Shown: piece after piece, positions 33,045-41,800 of the stretch
Layout: each line of letters starts with the position of its first letter
Numbering within the stretch: position 1 is the first letter of the stretch
Assembly (NCBI RefSeq): GCF_021245725.1
Contig: NZ_JAJGSX010000039.1
Span: 1 to 64,000 of the forward strand
Length of the DNA stretch: 64,000 bases
Source of the DNA: Pseudonocardia sp. TRM90224
GTDB taxonomy: Bacteria > Actinomycetota > Actinomycetes > Mycobacteriales > Pseudonocardiaceae
Direction of reading: 5' to 3'
Position numbers and translations under genes: made by a program
The notes under the pieces: model-generated
The model's database searches: none
What the model was told of the DNA's origin: nothing
Seen by the model: the letters and a program-made list of their open reading frames with translations, nothing else

Positions 33045-33881
33045 CTACTTCGCGATCGGCTTCATGCAGATGGCCGTGCCGGTTGTCGTGACCCCGCGCT
33101 TGCCCTCCCAATAGGAACGGGTGGTTTCGGGGTACGCGACGCACGCCGTGGTGCCGCCGTCGCTTTCGGTCACCCCGTCGACCCGGCCGAGGACGACGAA
33201 CGCCGCCTCGGGCGCCGCGCAGTCGACCTTGGTGATCTCGTCCGCGTCCTTCGCGCCGGTCAGGCAGTCGCCGACGCCGGCGCTGCCGGCCGAGGAACGG
33301 GCCGCCGAGATACCGAAAACGATGAGTGCGGCGAACCCGCCGGCCAGCACGACCATCAAGATCGCCCCGGTCCGCTTCTTGCGCCTCTCCGCGGCTGCGG
33401 CGGGGTCGTCCATCGGCTCCGAAGGCGGCGGTGTGGACGGGCCGCTCCGAGGATCGCGCGGGTCGCCGGGCCGGTGGGGCGGGGGCCCGGGCGGGGCCGG
33501 GTGGCGCACGTCGGGCGGGTTGGGCGGCCGGCGCTGCGGCGGTGCGGGGGGCCGGTGGTGCGGCACGCCTGGCGCATGCGGCATACCGGTCGAGCCGGGA
33601 CCGGGGCGCGCGTGTGGGCGTCCGGCGGGCGGGCCGCCGATGGTCTGTGCTCTCCAGCCGACCGGCGCCGGCCGGCTGGAGGATCCTCGCCCGCCCGGCG
33701 CGACCGGGTGGGGCGGCCGGGCCGCCTGCGCCGCCCGGAAGGTCTGGCCGGGCGGTTCGGAGAGGTTCACGGTGGGCTCGCTCGCCGCAACCTCGACGTC
33801 GGGCGCGGCCCTGCCGTCGACGACCGGGAGGGGCTGCAGCGGGTGGGGTGGTGGGACGTTGCTCCGACCGTCGCTCATCAT
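33045..33881 (-). CDS. Pro-rich membrane protein, LppU/SCO3897-like
   Basis: A 278-residue protein: about 160 residues rich in Pro, Gly and Arg (cytoplasmic), a basic ERRKKRTG stop, one membrane helix ILMVVLAGGFAALIVFGIS, and a short secreted domain with four Cys (VGDCLTG, KVDCAAPEAAFVVLGRVDG, TACVAYPETTRSYWEGK, AICMKPI). This last portion matches the LppU/SCO3897 family, secreted domains common in actinobacteria. Start taken at 33881 (GGAG upstream). Function unknown; downstream of the palindrome island. Confidence 0.75.
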   Translation of the reverse strand: MMSDGRSNVPPPHPLQPLPVVDGRAAPDVEVAASEPTVNLSEPPGQTFRAAQAARPPHPVAPGGRGSSSRPAPVGWRAQTIGGPPAGRPHARPGPGSTGMPHAPGVPHHRPPAPPQRRPPNPPDVRHPAPPGPPPHRPGDPRDPRSGPSTPPPSEPMDDPAAAAERRKKRTGAILMVVLAGGFAALIVFGISAARSSAGSAGVGDCLTGAKDADEITKVDCAAPEAAFVVLGRVDGVTESDGGTTACVAYPETTRSYWEGKRGVTTTGTAICMKPIAK

Positions 33882-33972
33882 CCGTCTCCTGACCGGTGGT
33901 GTGGGGCTGCAAGCACTGTCACCGTCAGGCCCGATCGTGCCCATGGCGGCGGCGATAGGTTTTCGACGCACG

Positions 33973-34001
33973 CTGTCAGGCGAATCGCTGCAGCCACCGC
34001 G
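33973..34001. repeat. Family D repeat, copy 2 (outer arm of nested palindrome)
   Basis: CTGTCAGGCGAATCGCTGCA followed by GCCACCGCG. Faces the inverted copy at 34205-34239, enclosing the family A and C elements. Confidence 0.65.
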
Positions 34002-34029
34002 AGCAGCAGCTCACCCCGGGGTTGGGGGA

Positions 34030-34084
34030 GGGCAGGAAAGCCACTTTCCGGTCCTCACAGGGCAGGAAAGTGGCTTTCCTGCCC
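34030..34084. repeat. Family A palindrome, copy 2
   Basis: A 55-bp copy of the element at 53463-53517 (one mismatch seen, CCGGTCC for CCGGCCC), with the same 5' flank GGGGTTGGGGGA. Located between two same-strand genes. Confidence 0.85.
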
Positions 34085-34110
34085 TACACACACCCGGGGC
34101 GCGCCGTGGG

Positions 34111-34169
34111 CCACATGGAACCGTGTGGTCGTCACGGAGCCCTGTGGATCAACCACAGGGTTCCATGAG
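34111..34169. repeat. Family C palindrome, copy 1
   Basis: Left arm CCACATGGAACCGTGTGG pairs with right arm CCACAGGGTTCCATGAGG. Related to 43371-43432. Forms a long stem with a loop of about 22 bases. Confidence 0.75.
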
Positions 34170-34204
34170 GCGACCCCGGCCGACCTGTGCAACGTCGAGC
34201 CAGG

Positions 34205-34239
34205 GGCTGCGGCGATTCACCTGACAGCCACTTTCCTGG
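34205..34239. repeat. Family D repeat, copy 3 (inverted)
   Basis: GGCTGCGGCGATTCACCTGA then CAGCCACTTTCCTGG: reverse complement of the 22840-22880 element with one insertion. Closes the nested palindrome that begins at 33973. Confidence 0.7.
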
Positions 34240-34313
34240 TACCGCCGCGGCTGGGTTGGGATACGTCCTGCCCTTCCCGGACAGGCCCGCCGGCCTAGCC
34301 GCAGCCGCGCCCC

Positions 34314-35417
34314 TTACCGCGGATCGTCCGCCGGAGTGTCGGGTGCATGAGTCGTGGGCCTGTTCGGCTCTCCGTTCGAGTTCGCCTCTCCCCGAGGTCG
34401 CGGTGTGTCGGCGCCAGGTCTGGCGTGGGAGCGGGGTTCGGCCGCAGGCCGCCGGGTTCCGTGCATCTGGACGACCGGACGGCGCGGCTCGGTGTTGAGG
34501 AGCAGTTGCGCCACGTCGGGGCGGCCGTAGTGGCCCGTGGGGTCGAGCAGTGACTTCGCCAGTGGCAGCAGGCCGAGGTCGATGTCGGCGAGCACGAGGC
34601 CTTCCTGCCGCGGGCTGAGCGTCCGGCCGATCGGGCGGCCGTCGGGGGCGAACACCTGTGCGAAGCCTCCGCTTCCCCCGCAGAGCAGGGCGGCCTTCTC
34701 CCCGTCGCCCTGAGCGAAGAGCGTGAGGCCGGCCTCGCCGAGCATGGTCGTGGCCGCGACGACGTAGCAGCCGCCCTCCAGGGCGTAGACCTGGCTCACC
34801 CGCAGGTTGGCCTCATGGCTTAGCGCATACACGAGCTCCGGCTCGGCGAGGTTCGGCCAGCTCGCCACGTGGACCTGCTCGCCCATGCCGTACATCGCCG
34901 CCCTGAGGAGCGGCTGGAGGTGCTCCCAGCAGTTGAGGGCGCCGATCCGGCCGACGCCCGGCATATCGCGGACGACGAGGTCCGACCCGTCGCCCTCGCC
35001 GAAGACGGACCGCTCGACGTGCGTCGGCTTGATCTTCCGCCGGGTCGCGACGACCTCGCCGTCGCGACCGAACAGGAACTGCGCCATGTAGATCGAGCCA
35101 CCTGCGCGCTCGCTCGCGCCGAGCACAACGTTGATCGAGTTGTCCGCCGCGGCCTTCCGCAGGCGCTCGAAGCGGGCATCGCCCACGACGATGGAGTTCT
35201 CGTGGTAGCGCTGGACGAACTGGGTGCCCCAGAGCGGGCTGCCGATCCAGATCCATGCCGGGTAGCCCGGGATCCACGCCTCGGGGAACGCGACCAGCGA
35301 CGCACCCGCGGTGGCGGCGTCGCCGATGATCCCGATGGCCTTCTCGGTGCTGGCATCCGCATCGAGCCACACCGGCTCGGCCTGCACAGCAGCAGCAACG
35401 AAACTGTTCGTGGTCAT
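34314..35417 (-). CDS. Nitrilase
   Basis: A 367-residue nitrilase, hydrolysing a nitrile to a carboxylic acid and ammonia. The catalytic Glu is in LVAFPEAWIPGYP (E46), Lys in ATRRKIKPTHVER (about K130) and the nucleophilic Cys in IGALNCWEHLQPL (C163). The RRKIKPTHVER block and the CWEH motif are typical of true aliphatic/aromatic nitrilases rather than amidases. The last 50 residues are a Pro/Arg-rich tail outside the domain. Divergent from an AraC gene (173-bp gap), which probably induces it. Confidence 0.92.
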   Translation of the reverse strand: MTTNSFVAAAVQAEPVWLDADASTEKAIGIIGDAATAGASLVAFPEAWIPGYPAWIWIGSPLWGTQFVQRYHENSIVVGDARFERLRKAAADNSINVVLGASERAGGSIYMAQFLFGRDGEVVATRRKIKPTHVERSVFGEGDGSDLVVRDMPGVGRIGALNCWEHLQPLLRAAMYGMGEQVHVASWPNLAEPELVYALSHEANLRVSQVYALEGGCYVVAATTMLGEAGLTLFAQGDGEKAALLCGGSGGFAQVFAPDGRPIGRTLSPRQEGLVLADIDLGLLPLAKSLLDPTGHYGRPDVAQLLLNTEPRRPVVQMHGTRRPAAEPRSHARPGADTPRPRGEANSNGEPNRPTTHAPDTPADDPR

Positions 35418-35590
35418 CGCACTCGCTCTCGCCGGAAGACGGTGCGCGACGCTAGCCGTGGACCCGCGACGGCAGGGGTGCGGGAGTGCACGGGGTCCGG
35501 TGCTGGAGCGCACGATCATCGGGAGGCGGGTCGAGCACACGGTAACCTCGCCCACGTCCATGATCGATCCGCGCCTGCACGGAGTCACGT

Positions 35591-36550
35591 TTGCAACTCT
35601 CGCTGGATCTCAGCGATGTCCCGGCCGAGGACCGGTTGGCCGTCTGGCGGTCGGCAGCCGAGGCCTCCTTCGTCCCGGTGGAGATCGTCGCCGGCGACGA
35701 CGGCCTGTCGAGCGCAACGCTGCACAGCCACGATGTCGGGGACGTGCGGGTGTGCGACGTCCGGGCCGGCGCGGGCCGGGTGGTGCGCAACCGCCGGCTG
35801 ACCGGCGACTCGTCCGAGGACTACGTGATCGTCGCTGTGCAGCGGAGCGGGTCGGGCCGGGTGGTGCAGGACGGGCGCGACGCGGTGCTGTCACCCGGGG
35901 ACGTCGTCTGCTACCGGACGACCCGGCCGTACGAGCTGCTCTACGGCGGGCCGTTCTGGCAGTCGCTGGTCAGGATCCCGCGTGCGCTGCTCGCGTCCCC
36001 CGACGCGGTGCTCGCCGATGCGACGGCCAACCCGATCCCAGCCGGCAGCGGGGTCGGCCGGCTGCTGGTGCCCCTGCTGTCCGGCCTCGCCGAGGACGCG
36101 GCGAACTTCGCGGGTCGACCTGGCGAGCACGAGCTCGCCAACGCGGTGGTCGAGCTCTTCGGTGCGGCTGTCGTCGAGCGCCGCGCAGGTCGCAAGAACG
36201 GTCCGCAGAACGCGCGGGAGGTGTTGCGAGCTCGCATCCGGAATTTCCTCGAGAATCGGCTCGGCGACCCCGACCTCAGCCCGCGCAACGTGGCCGCCGA
36301 GCACAACATCTCGGTGCGACACCTCCACAAGCTCTTCTCGGAGGTCGGCACGACGTTCGGGGGTGCGCTGCGCGACGTCCGCCTGCGGGCCGCCGGTCGC
36401 GAATTGCATCGGCCGGGCGCTGCACATTGGACGATCGAGGCGGTGGCCCGGCGCTGCGGTTTCGCCGACGTCTCCTATTTCAGCAGGTTGTTCACCCGCG
36501 CCTACGGGGTCAGCCCGCGCCAGTGGCGAGCCCGGACGTCGGACGAATAG
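35591..36550 (+). CDS. AraC-family transcriptional regulator
   Basis: A 319-residue regulator with an AraC-binding-like N-terminal domain (SLDLSDVPAEDRLAVWRSAA opening, cupin-like core) and a C-terminal double helix-turn-helix: LSPRNVAAEHNISVRHLHKL and IEAVARRCGFADVSYFSRLF. TTG start at 35591 with GGAG six bases upstream. This combination is the family that activates nitrile and related degradation genes. It is divergent from the nitrilase gene, the likely target. Confidence 0.9.
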   Translation: MQLSLDLSDVPAEDRLAVWRSAAEASFVPVEIVAGDDGLSSATLHSHDVGDVRVCDVRAGAGRVVRNRRLTGDSSEDYVIVAVQRSGSGRVVQDGRDAVLSPGDVVCYRTTRPYELLYGGPFWQSLVRIPRALLASPDAVLADATANPIPAGSGVGRLLVPLLSGLAEDAANFAGRPGEHELANAVVELFGAAVVERRAGRKNGPQNAREVLRARIRNFLENRLGDPDLSPRNVAAEHNISVRHLHKLFSEVGTTFGGALRDVRLRAAGRELHRPGAAHWTIEAVARRCGFADVSYFSRLFTRAYGVSPRQWRARTSDE

Positions 36551-36800
36551 TCCTTTCGGGTCCGATGGCGACCGATGTGGACGGACCGGCCGGGCCGGTG
36601 GGTCGAATCCGGGGCCGGACTGCAGGTGCGCCAGCACTTGCGTCGCATGGTAGGAACCTTCCGCGATCGGTTCCGCGGCAGCACCGAGGGGGTGGAGCGA
36701 GGGCTGGTGTCGAGGGCTGATGCCGTTCCCCAATCGTCGTATCTGCCTTGTCGGCGGGGTCGACACTTTTCGCCGAATGTCACTCAGGAGTTCGTGAACC

Positions 36801-39182
36801 GTGCGTCGAGAAAGCAACAAGAACGCCTCCGCCCATCCGCACGACAAGGTGGTCCGCAAGCGGCTGACGTTGGTGGTCCTCATCCCCAGCGTGACGTTGT
36901 TGGTGCTCTGGGGCGTGGCGTCGTCGTTCTTCGTCCTCAATGGTGTTTACGTGAGGGCGGTCGCGGCGTCGGTGCGGCAGGTGTCGATCCCCGCTGTCAC
37001 CGCGCTCGCCGCTTTTCAGGAGGAGCGCCGGCACGTCCTGCAGTACCTGGACAATCCCGCGTTGGACCAGCGTGAGCTGACGGCCCGGTGGACGCTGACG
37101 GACCAGCGGCTCGCGACGCTCGAGACGGCGTTCGACTCGACGATCGCCTACGCGCCGAACGAGATCGCGGTCAAGATGACCGCGTTGAAGGGCCAGTTCG
37201 ACTACCTGACGGTGCTGCGGTTCCAGATCAGCACACGCGGCATCGACCGCGCGCAGGTGAGCTCCTACTACGACGGGGTGCTGGACACGGCGTCGAACCT
37301 GTTCGACACCCAGGCCCGGGTGGTACCCGACGCGCAGGCCGCGATGGGCGGTCTCACCGCGGTCGCGGTCTTCCGCTCTGCGGAGTTGATGTCGCGCGAG
37401 AGTTCGCTGGTGTCGTCGGCGTTGGCGGCCGGGGTGTTCGTCCCGGAGTCCTTCGTCCGGTACACCCAGCTGCTCGGCTTCTACCGCACGCAGCTGGCGC
37501 AGGTCGCGCCGTTCCTCGAGCCCGAGGTCCGCGCCGACTACGAGGCGCTGACCACCAGCGCGACCTGGCAGCAGCTCGCCGGCGCGGAGGATGCGCTGGT
37601 CCGCCACGGTGCGTGGGTGGACCCCGAGCGGGAGCCCGCACCGGTGGCTGCGGCCGACTGGCAGCGCCTCACCGCCGACGTCGCCGATCGGCTCAACGGC
37701 CTCGCCATCAAGCAGGCCGACAAGGTCTCCGCCGCCGCTCTCGCCTCCGGCGACCGGCAGTTGCTGAACGCGGTCATCGGCAGCATCGTGGCGCTGCTCG
37801 CCTCGGTGATCGCGATCCTGCTCGCGGTGCGGGTGTCCCGCTCGCTCGTCGACCGCACGTCGGTGATGGCGCGGCTGGCCCGGTTGCGAGACGACGCGCT
37901 CGACCTCGCCCGCAACCGGTTGCCGAGCATCGTGCAACGGCTCAAGAGCGGCGAACCCGTCGATCTGGACGACGAGCTCCCCAGGCTGGACCACGGTGAG
38001 GACGAGATCGGTCAGGTCGCCGATGCGTTCAACGCCGCGCAGGAGGCTGCGGTCAACGCTGCCGTGAGCGAGGCTAAGGCCCGCAGCGGGTTGAACAACG
38101 TGTTCCTCGGCATCGCGCACCGCAACCAGGTCCTGGTTCACGAGCAGCTGCGGCTCATCGACGAGCTGGAGAGCAGGGAGGGCGACTCGACGCAGCTCGC
38201 CTCGTTGTTCCGGCTCGACCACCTCTCCGCGCGTGCCCGCCGAACCACGGAGAACCTGATCATCCTCGGTGGTGGGCAGCCCGGCCGCCGCTGGCGCAAG
38301 CCGGTCGCGCTGATGGAGGTGCTGCGTGCGGCGGTGTCGGAGACCGAGGAGTACGCCCGGGTCCGGGTCGAGCAGATCCCGGACGTCGCGATCGTCGGGG
38401 CCGTGGTGGCCGACGTGGTGCACATGGTCGCCGAGCTGGTCGACAACGCGACCTCGTTCTCGCCGCCCGGCGCGCCGGTCGAGGTGACGGGCCGCGCGGT
38501 CGCACGCGGTGTTGCGGTCGAGGTCTCGGACCAGGGGCTCGGCATGAAGGACGACGTCCGCCAGGAGGCCAACCAGATGATGGCCGCCCCGCCCGAGTTC
38601 GATGCGATGGCGCTGCGGGCCGACGCCACCCTGGGCCTGTTCGTGATCGCGCGCCTGTCGGCCAGGCTCGGCACCACCGTCACCTTCGACCCGTCGCGGC
38701 TGGGAGGGCTGCGGGTGACGGTGCTCATCCCTTCGCAGCACCTGTCCGCCGCCCAGCCCGTGGAGCCGGCCGACGAGGTCGACAACGGGAGCACCGCGTT
38801 GACCCCGCCCGCAGCTTGGGCTGCTCTGGACACCCGCTCGGCGACGTCGACGGCCCGACTTCCGGAACAGGTCGCCGACCGGCCGCGACCGCGACCGCGC
38901 CCCGCCCCGGCGCCGACACCGGCAATGGCGCGAGCCGAATCCGTGCCCGCCGTCGCGCCCAGGGCGACGCGCGCCGACGGTCCTGCCGCGCCGGCACTCG
39001 TACCCAGCGACGACCGGCCGAGGTTGCCGCAGCGCAAGCCCCAACAACACTTGGCCGCCGAGCTCCGGGAGGAGCCCGAGGACGGCCTTGCCGAGGCTCC
39101 CGCGGGAGAGCGGACGGCGCATTCCTTGGCGGCGTTCCACAAGGGCACCCGCCTGGGTCGGGAGGAGCGCCGTGATGTCTAG
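36801..39182 (+). CDS. cvnA: Conservon sensor histidine kinase-like protein (CvnA)
   Basis: A 793-residue membrane protein. Helix 1 (LTLVVLIPSVTLLVLWGVAS) and helix 2 (VIGSIVALLASVIAILLAV, about residue 327) enclose a nitrate/nitrite-sensing-like all-helical sensor region. A HAMP-like segment and GLNNVFLGIAHRNQVLVHEQ dimer helix follow, then a HATPase_c domain (AELVDNATSFSPPG N-box, VSDQGLGM G1 box, TLGLFVIARL). A long Pro/Arg/Ala tail ends it. Starts with GTG after CAGGAG. First gene of a cvnABCD operon; in Streptomyces these complexes act like a membrane G-protein-coupled signalling unit. Confidence 0.9.
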   Translation: MRRESNKNASAHPHDKVVRKRLTLVVLIPSVTLLVLWGVASSFFVLNGVYVRAVAASVRQVSIPAVTALAAFQEERRHVLQYLDNPALDQRELTARWTLTDQRLATLETAFDSTIAYAPNEIAVKMTALKGQFDYLTVLRFQISTRGIDRAQVSSYYDGVLDTASNLFDTQARVVPDAQAAMGGLTAVAVFRSAELMSRESSLVSSALAAGVFVPESFVRYTQLLGFYRTQLAQVAPFLEPEVRADYEALTTSATWQQLAGAEDALVRHGAWVDPEREPAPVAAADWQRLTADVADRLNGLAIKQADKVSAAALASGDRQLLNAVIGSIVALLASVIAILLAVRVSRSLVDRTSVMARLARLRDDALDLARNRLPSIVQRLKSGEPVDLDDELPRLDHGEDEIGQVADAFNAAQEAAVNAAVSEAKARSGLNNVFLGIAHRNQVLVHEQLRLIDELESREGDSTQLASLFRLDHLSARARRTTENLIILGGGQPGRRWRKPVALMEVLRAAVSETEEYARVRVEQIPDVAIVGAVVADVVHMVAELVDNATSFSPPGAPVEVTGRAVARGVAVEVSDQGLGMKDDVRQEANQMMAAPPEFDAMALRADATLGLFVIARLSARLGTTVTFDPSRLGGLRVTVLIPSQHLSAAQPVEPADEVDNGSTALTPPAAWAALDTRSATSTARLPEQVADRPRPRPRPAPAPTPAMARAESVPAVAPRATRADGPAAPALVPSDDRPRLPQRKPQQHLAAELREEPEDGLAEAPAGERTAHSLAAFHKGTRLGREERRDV

Positions 39183-39243
39183 GAGCGCCTAGTTCACGAC
39201 CGGTCACAGGAAAGTGCACACAGGAAGCCAAGGGAACCCTCGC

Positions 39244-39669
39244 ATGAACGACCGCAGGAACGTCACGCCCGATCTCAACTGGCTGCTGGACGACGTCGTG
39301 AACCGTGCCGCCGGCGCGCAGGGCGCCATCGTGCTGTCCGCCGACGGACTGCAAATGGGCAGGTCCGCCGGTATGAGCCGGGACGACTCCGACTACCTGG
39401 CCGCGACTGCTTCCAGCTTGCAGAGCCTTGCCAAGAACGCGAGCCGCCATTTCTCCCGCGGTCAGGTGCTGCAGAACATGATCGAGATGGAGCGCGGGTA
39501 CCTATTCGTCCTGGCGGCCGGCCGCGGGGCCTGCCTCGCGCTGCTGGCGGAGGACAGCGTGAACGTCGAGATGATCGCTTACCAGATGAACCGGCTGGTC
39601 AAGCAGGTGGGTGACTACTTGGAGGTCGCTCCGCGTGATGCCCGACCGCCGGTTCCGGAAGCCACATGA
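39244..39669 (+). CDS. cvnB: Roadblock/LC7 protein (CvnB)
   Basis: A 141-residue roadblock/LC7 protein, PDLNWLLDDVVNRAAGAQGA and VLSADGLQMGRSAGM are typical. By analogy with MglB and conservon studies it may act on the GTPase CvnD as an activating or scaffolding subunit. Start ATG 39244 (ten residues later than the longest frame). It overlaps cvnC by four bases. Confidence 0.92.
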   Translation: MNDRRNVTPDLNWLLDDVVNRAAGAQGAIVLSADGLQMGRSAGMSRDDSDYLAATASSLQSLAKNASRHFSRGQVLQNMIEMERGYLFVLAAGRGACLALLAEDSVNVEMIAYQMNRLVKQVGDYLEVAPRDARPPVPEAT

Positions 39670-40037
39670 GCGGTGACGACGGCTGGTACGACGAATCAGC
39701 CGGTCCATTGGTGCGGCCGTACACGATCACCAATGGCCGTACACCGACCGATGACGCGCAGCTCGATCTCTCCACCCAGGTGATGGCGCTGCGCTCGGAG
39801 CTGGTGCCGGCGGGACTGGGCCCCGAGCACGTCACGGTTCTGCACGAATGCCTCTCGCCGGTTTCCCTCGCCGAGATCGCGGCGCACATGAAGCTCCCGC
39901 TCGGGGTCGTCCGGGTTTTGTGCGGCGACCTCATCGAATGGGGTCTGGTCATCACGCGGTCCCCTTCCGACCGTCCGGCGGAGCAGCCGGACCTCGAAAT
40001 ACTCCAGGCGGTTCTCGATGGCCTCATCAACTACTGA
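39666..40037 (+). CDS. cvnC: DUF742 protein (CvnC)
   Basis: A 123-residue DUF742 protein: PLVRPYTITNGRT opening, then a winged-helix-like SLAEIAAHMKLPLGVVRVLC and DLIEWGLV. The third conserved member of conservon operons; function unknown. It overlaps cvnB by 4 bp and cvnD by 20 bp, so translation is coupled. Confidence 0.92.
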   Translation: MSGDDGWYDESAGPLVRPYTITNGRTPTDDAQLDLSTQVMALRSELVPAGLGPEHVTVLHECLSPVSLAEIAAHMKLPLGVVRVLCGDLIEWGLVITRSPSDRPAEQPDLEILQAVLDGLINY

Positions 40038-40608
40038 CCACCCGGAGGCGGGTTTCGTCCCCACCCCGGTCAAGATCATCATCGCGGGCGGGTTCGGTGC
40101 GGGGAAGACCACCATGGTCGGCTCGGTGAGCGAGATCCCGCCGCTGACCACCGAGGAGGTGCTCACCGAGGCCAGTGCGGGTGTCGACGACCTGTCCGGT
40201 GTCGAGCGGAAGAACACGACGACGGTCGCGCTCGACTTCGGCCGGATCAGGATCTCGCCGCGGCACGTGCTCTACCTGTTCGGCACGCCGGGGCAGACGC
40301 GGTTCTGGTTCATGTGGAACGACCTGGCGCGCGGCGCGATCGGGAGCATCGTGCTCGTCGACACCCGCCGGCTGGACGCCAGCTTCGCGGCGATCGATTT
40401 CTTCGAGCGCCGCGCCATCCCCTTCGTCATCATGGTGAACTGCTTCGACAACGCACCGCGCTACACCGTCGGCGAGGTCCGCGCCGCCTTGGCCATCCCC
40501 GATCGGGTGCCGGTCCTGTTGGGCGACGCCCGTGACCGGGACTCGAGCAAACTCGCGTTGGTCCGGCTGGTGCGGCACGCGATAGCGATGCTGCCGATGC
40601 CGGCCTGA
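40018..40608 (+). CDS. cvnD: Conservon GTPase (CvnD)
   Basis: A 196-residue small GTPase. G1 is AGGFGAGKTTMV, the switch 2 region is LYLFGTPGQTRF in place of DxxG (the usual conservon form), and G4-like MVNCFDN follows. It should cycle GTP/GDP at the inner membrane with CvnB and CvnC. Ends 6 bp before the stop codon of the convergent cysteine-rich peptide gene. A typical cytochrome P450 gene (cvnE) does not follow. Confidence 0.93.
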   Translation: MASSTTDHPEAGFVPTPVKIIIAGGFGAGKTTMVGSVSEIPPLTTEEVLTEASAGVDDLSGVERKNTTTVALDFGRIRISPRHVLYLFGTPGQTRFWFMWNDLARGAIGSIVLVDTRRLDASFAAIDFFERRAIPFVIMVNCFDNAPRYTVGEVRAALAIPDRVPVLLGDARDRDSSKLALVRLVRHAIAMLPMPA

Positions 40609-40613
40609 TCGGG

Positions 40614-40844
40614 CTACCTGCAGCTGGAGCAGCCGGCCGTGTACTGGCAATCGGTGCACGGGCCGCAGATCACGGGCTGGCCCATCCCGCCCGAACACCA
40701 GCGATAGCAGATCTGGTGGCATTCGCAGAAGCAGTAGAACCTGGCCCCGCCGGCCGCGGCTGCGCGAACCTGCGGGACGAACTGGCCGAGAAGCCGATCC
40801 CCCCAGCGCTCGATGAGGTCAGTGGCCTTGTGCGTCACGGTCAT
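40614..40844 (-). CDS. Small cysteine-rich peptide, paralogue 1
   Basis: A 76-residue peptide with a helical N-terminal part (ATDLIERWGDRLLGQFVPQV then RAAAAGGA) and a C-terminal part with ten Cys: RFYCFCECHQICYRWCSGGM, GQPVICGPCTDCQYTAGCSS and a final CR. ATG 40844 has GGAGGAG at good spacing. The D-R-L-L-x3-V-P-Q-x2-A-x-A segment recurs in the second peptide gene at 43506-43712. It is convergent with cvnD. The even Cys number fits disulfides or a metal site. A RiPP-like or secreted peptide is speculation; no maturation enzyme is adjacent. Confidence 0.72.
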   Translation of the reverse strand: MTVTHKATDLIERWGDRLLGQFVPQVRAAAAGGARFYCFCECHQICYRWCSGGMGQPVICGPCTDCQYTAGCSSCR

Positions 40845-40987
40845 CGACTGCTCCTCCGCCGAAAGGCTGCCAGCTCGGGAACCATCGACCGGAGCGCCTT
40901 GCGGCGTCAACGACGATGGCAGGATCGGAGGGGAATTCGGCAGCTCTGTCGTGCCGAACTGTCGGTGCGCTCTGCGACCGTCGCCTC

Positions 40988-41704
40988 ATGGAGCTGCACG
41001 GACTGCGCGCGCTGGTGACCGGCGCCGGCACCGGGATCGGGCGCGCGATAGCCGAGCGGGTCGCGGCTGACGGCGCGATCGTGCACGTCAGCGACGTCGA
41101 CGCGGCCGGTGCGGCCGAGACGGTGCGTCGCGTGCGTGCGGCCGGTGGCCGCGCCGAGCCGCGCATCGCCGACCTCCTCGTGCCGGCCGAGCTCGCCGCG
41201 CTGGCCGCCGAGCCCGTCGACCTGCTGGTGAACAACGCCGGCGGCGGCGGGCACATCCCGCCGAGCTATCCGAACGCTCCGCCTGCGGAGTGGAGCGCCA
41301 CGCTGGAGCTCAACCTGCGGGTGCCGCTGCTGCTCGCCCAGCTCTGCGGCGCCCGGGCCGTCGTCTCGATCGCCTCGATCGCCGGCCTGGGCACGGATGC
41401 CTACGCCGGGGTGGAGTACGCAGCCGCCAAGGCGGGGCTGATCCGCGCGACCACGAGCTTGCGCGGGTTCACGCCCCGGTACTCCTGCGTGGTGCCCGAC
41501 TGGGTCGAGACCGAGCGGGCGCGGCGCGAGCTGGCTGCCATGCCGGCCGCCCAGCGGGCCGCGGAGCTGCCGCTGGTACCGCTGGCTCTGCTGGCCGAGC
41601 AGGTCGTCGGCCTGCTGCGCGACGACACCGCCGCCGGCCGCGTGGTCGTCCTGGACCGGGGCGAACCACCGCGCGACCTCGACGCACCGCGCGTCGTCAC
41701 CTGA
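40988..41704 (+). CDS. Short-chain dehydrogenase/reductase (SDR)
   Basis: A 238-residue SDR oxidoreductase. ALVTGAGTGIGRAIA is the NAD(P) motif, LLVNNAGGGGH the central NNAG, and SIASIAGLGTDAYAGVEYAA then AKAGLIRATT give the catalytic Ser and YxxxK. It probably reduces a keto group or oxidises an alcohol. ATG at 40988. Divergent from the cysteine-rich peptide gene. Confidence 0.9.
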   Translation: MELHGLRALVTGAGTGIGRAIAERVAADGAIVHVSDVDAAGAAETVRRVRAAGGRAEPRIADLLVPAELAALAAEPVDLLVNNAGGGGHIPPSYPNAPPAEWSATLELNLRVPLLLAQLCGARAVVSIASIAGLGTDAYAGVEYAAAKAGLIRATTSLRGFTPRYSCVVPDWVETERARRELAAMPAAQRAAELPLVPLALLAEQVVGLLRDDTAAGRVVVLDRGEPPRDLDAPRVVT

Positions 41705-41727
41705 ACTCCTCCAGTTCCGCGGCCGGA

Positions 41728-41797
41728 AACCTCCCCACCGTGTTGGGCACTTGCGCGCCGAATCGGCGCGCGTCCAACCAAAACGGTGGGGAGGTTT
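41728..41797. repeat. Family B palindrome, copy 3
   Basis: Twenty-bp arms starting AAACCTCCCCACCGT with one mismatch, and an inner palindrome GCGCGCCGA-A-TCGGCGCGC at 41753-41771. The arms and inner sequence match the elements at 7263-7385. Located between convergent SDR and DUF899 genes. Confidence 0.8.
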
Positions 41798-41800
41798 CCA

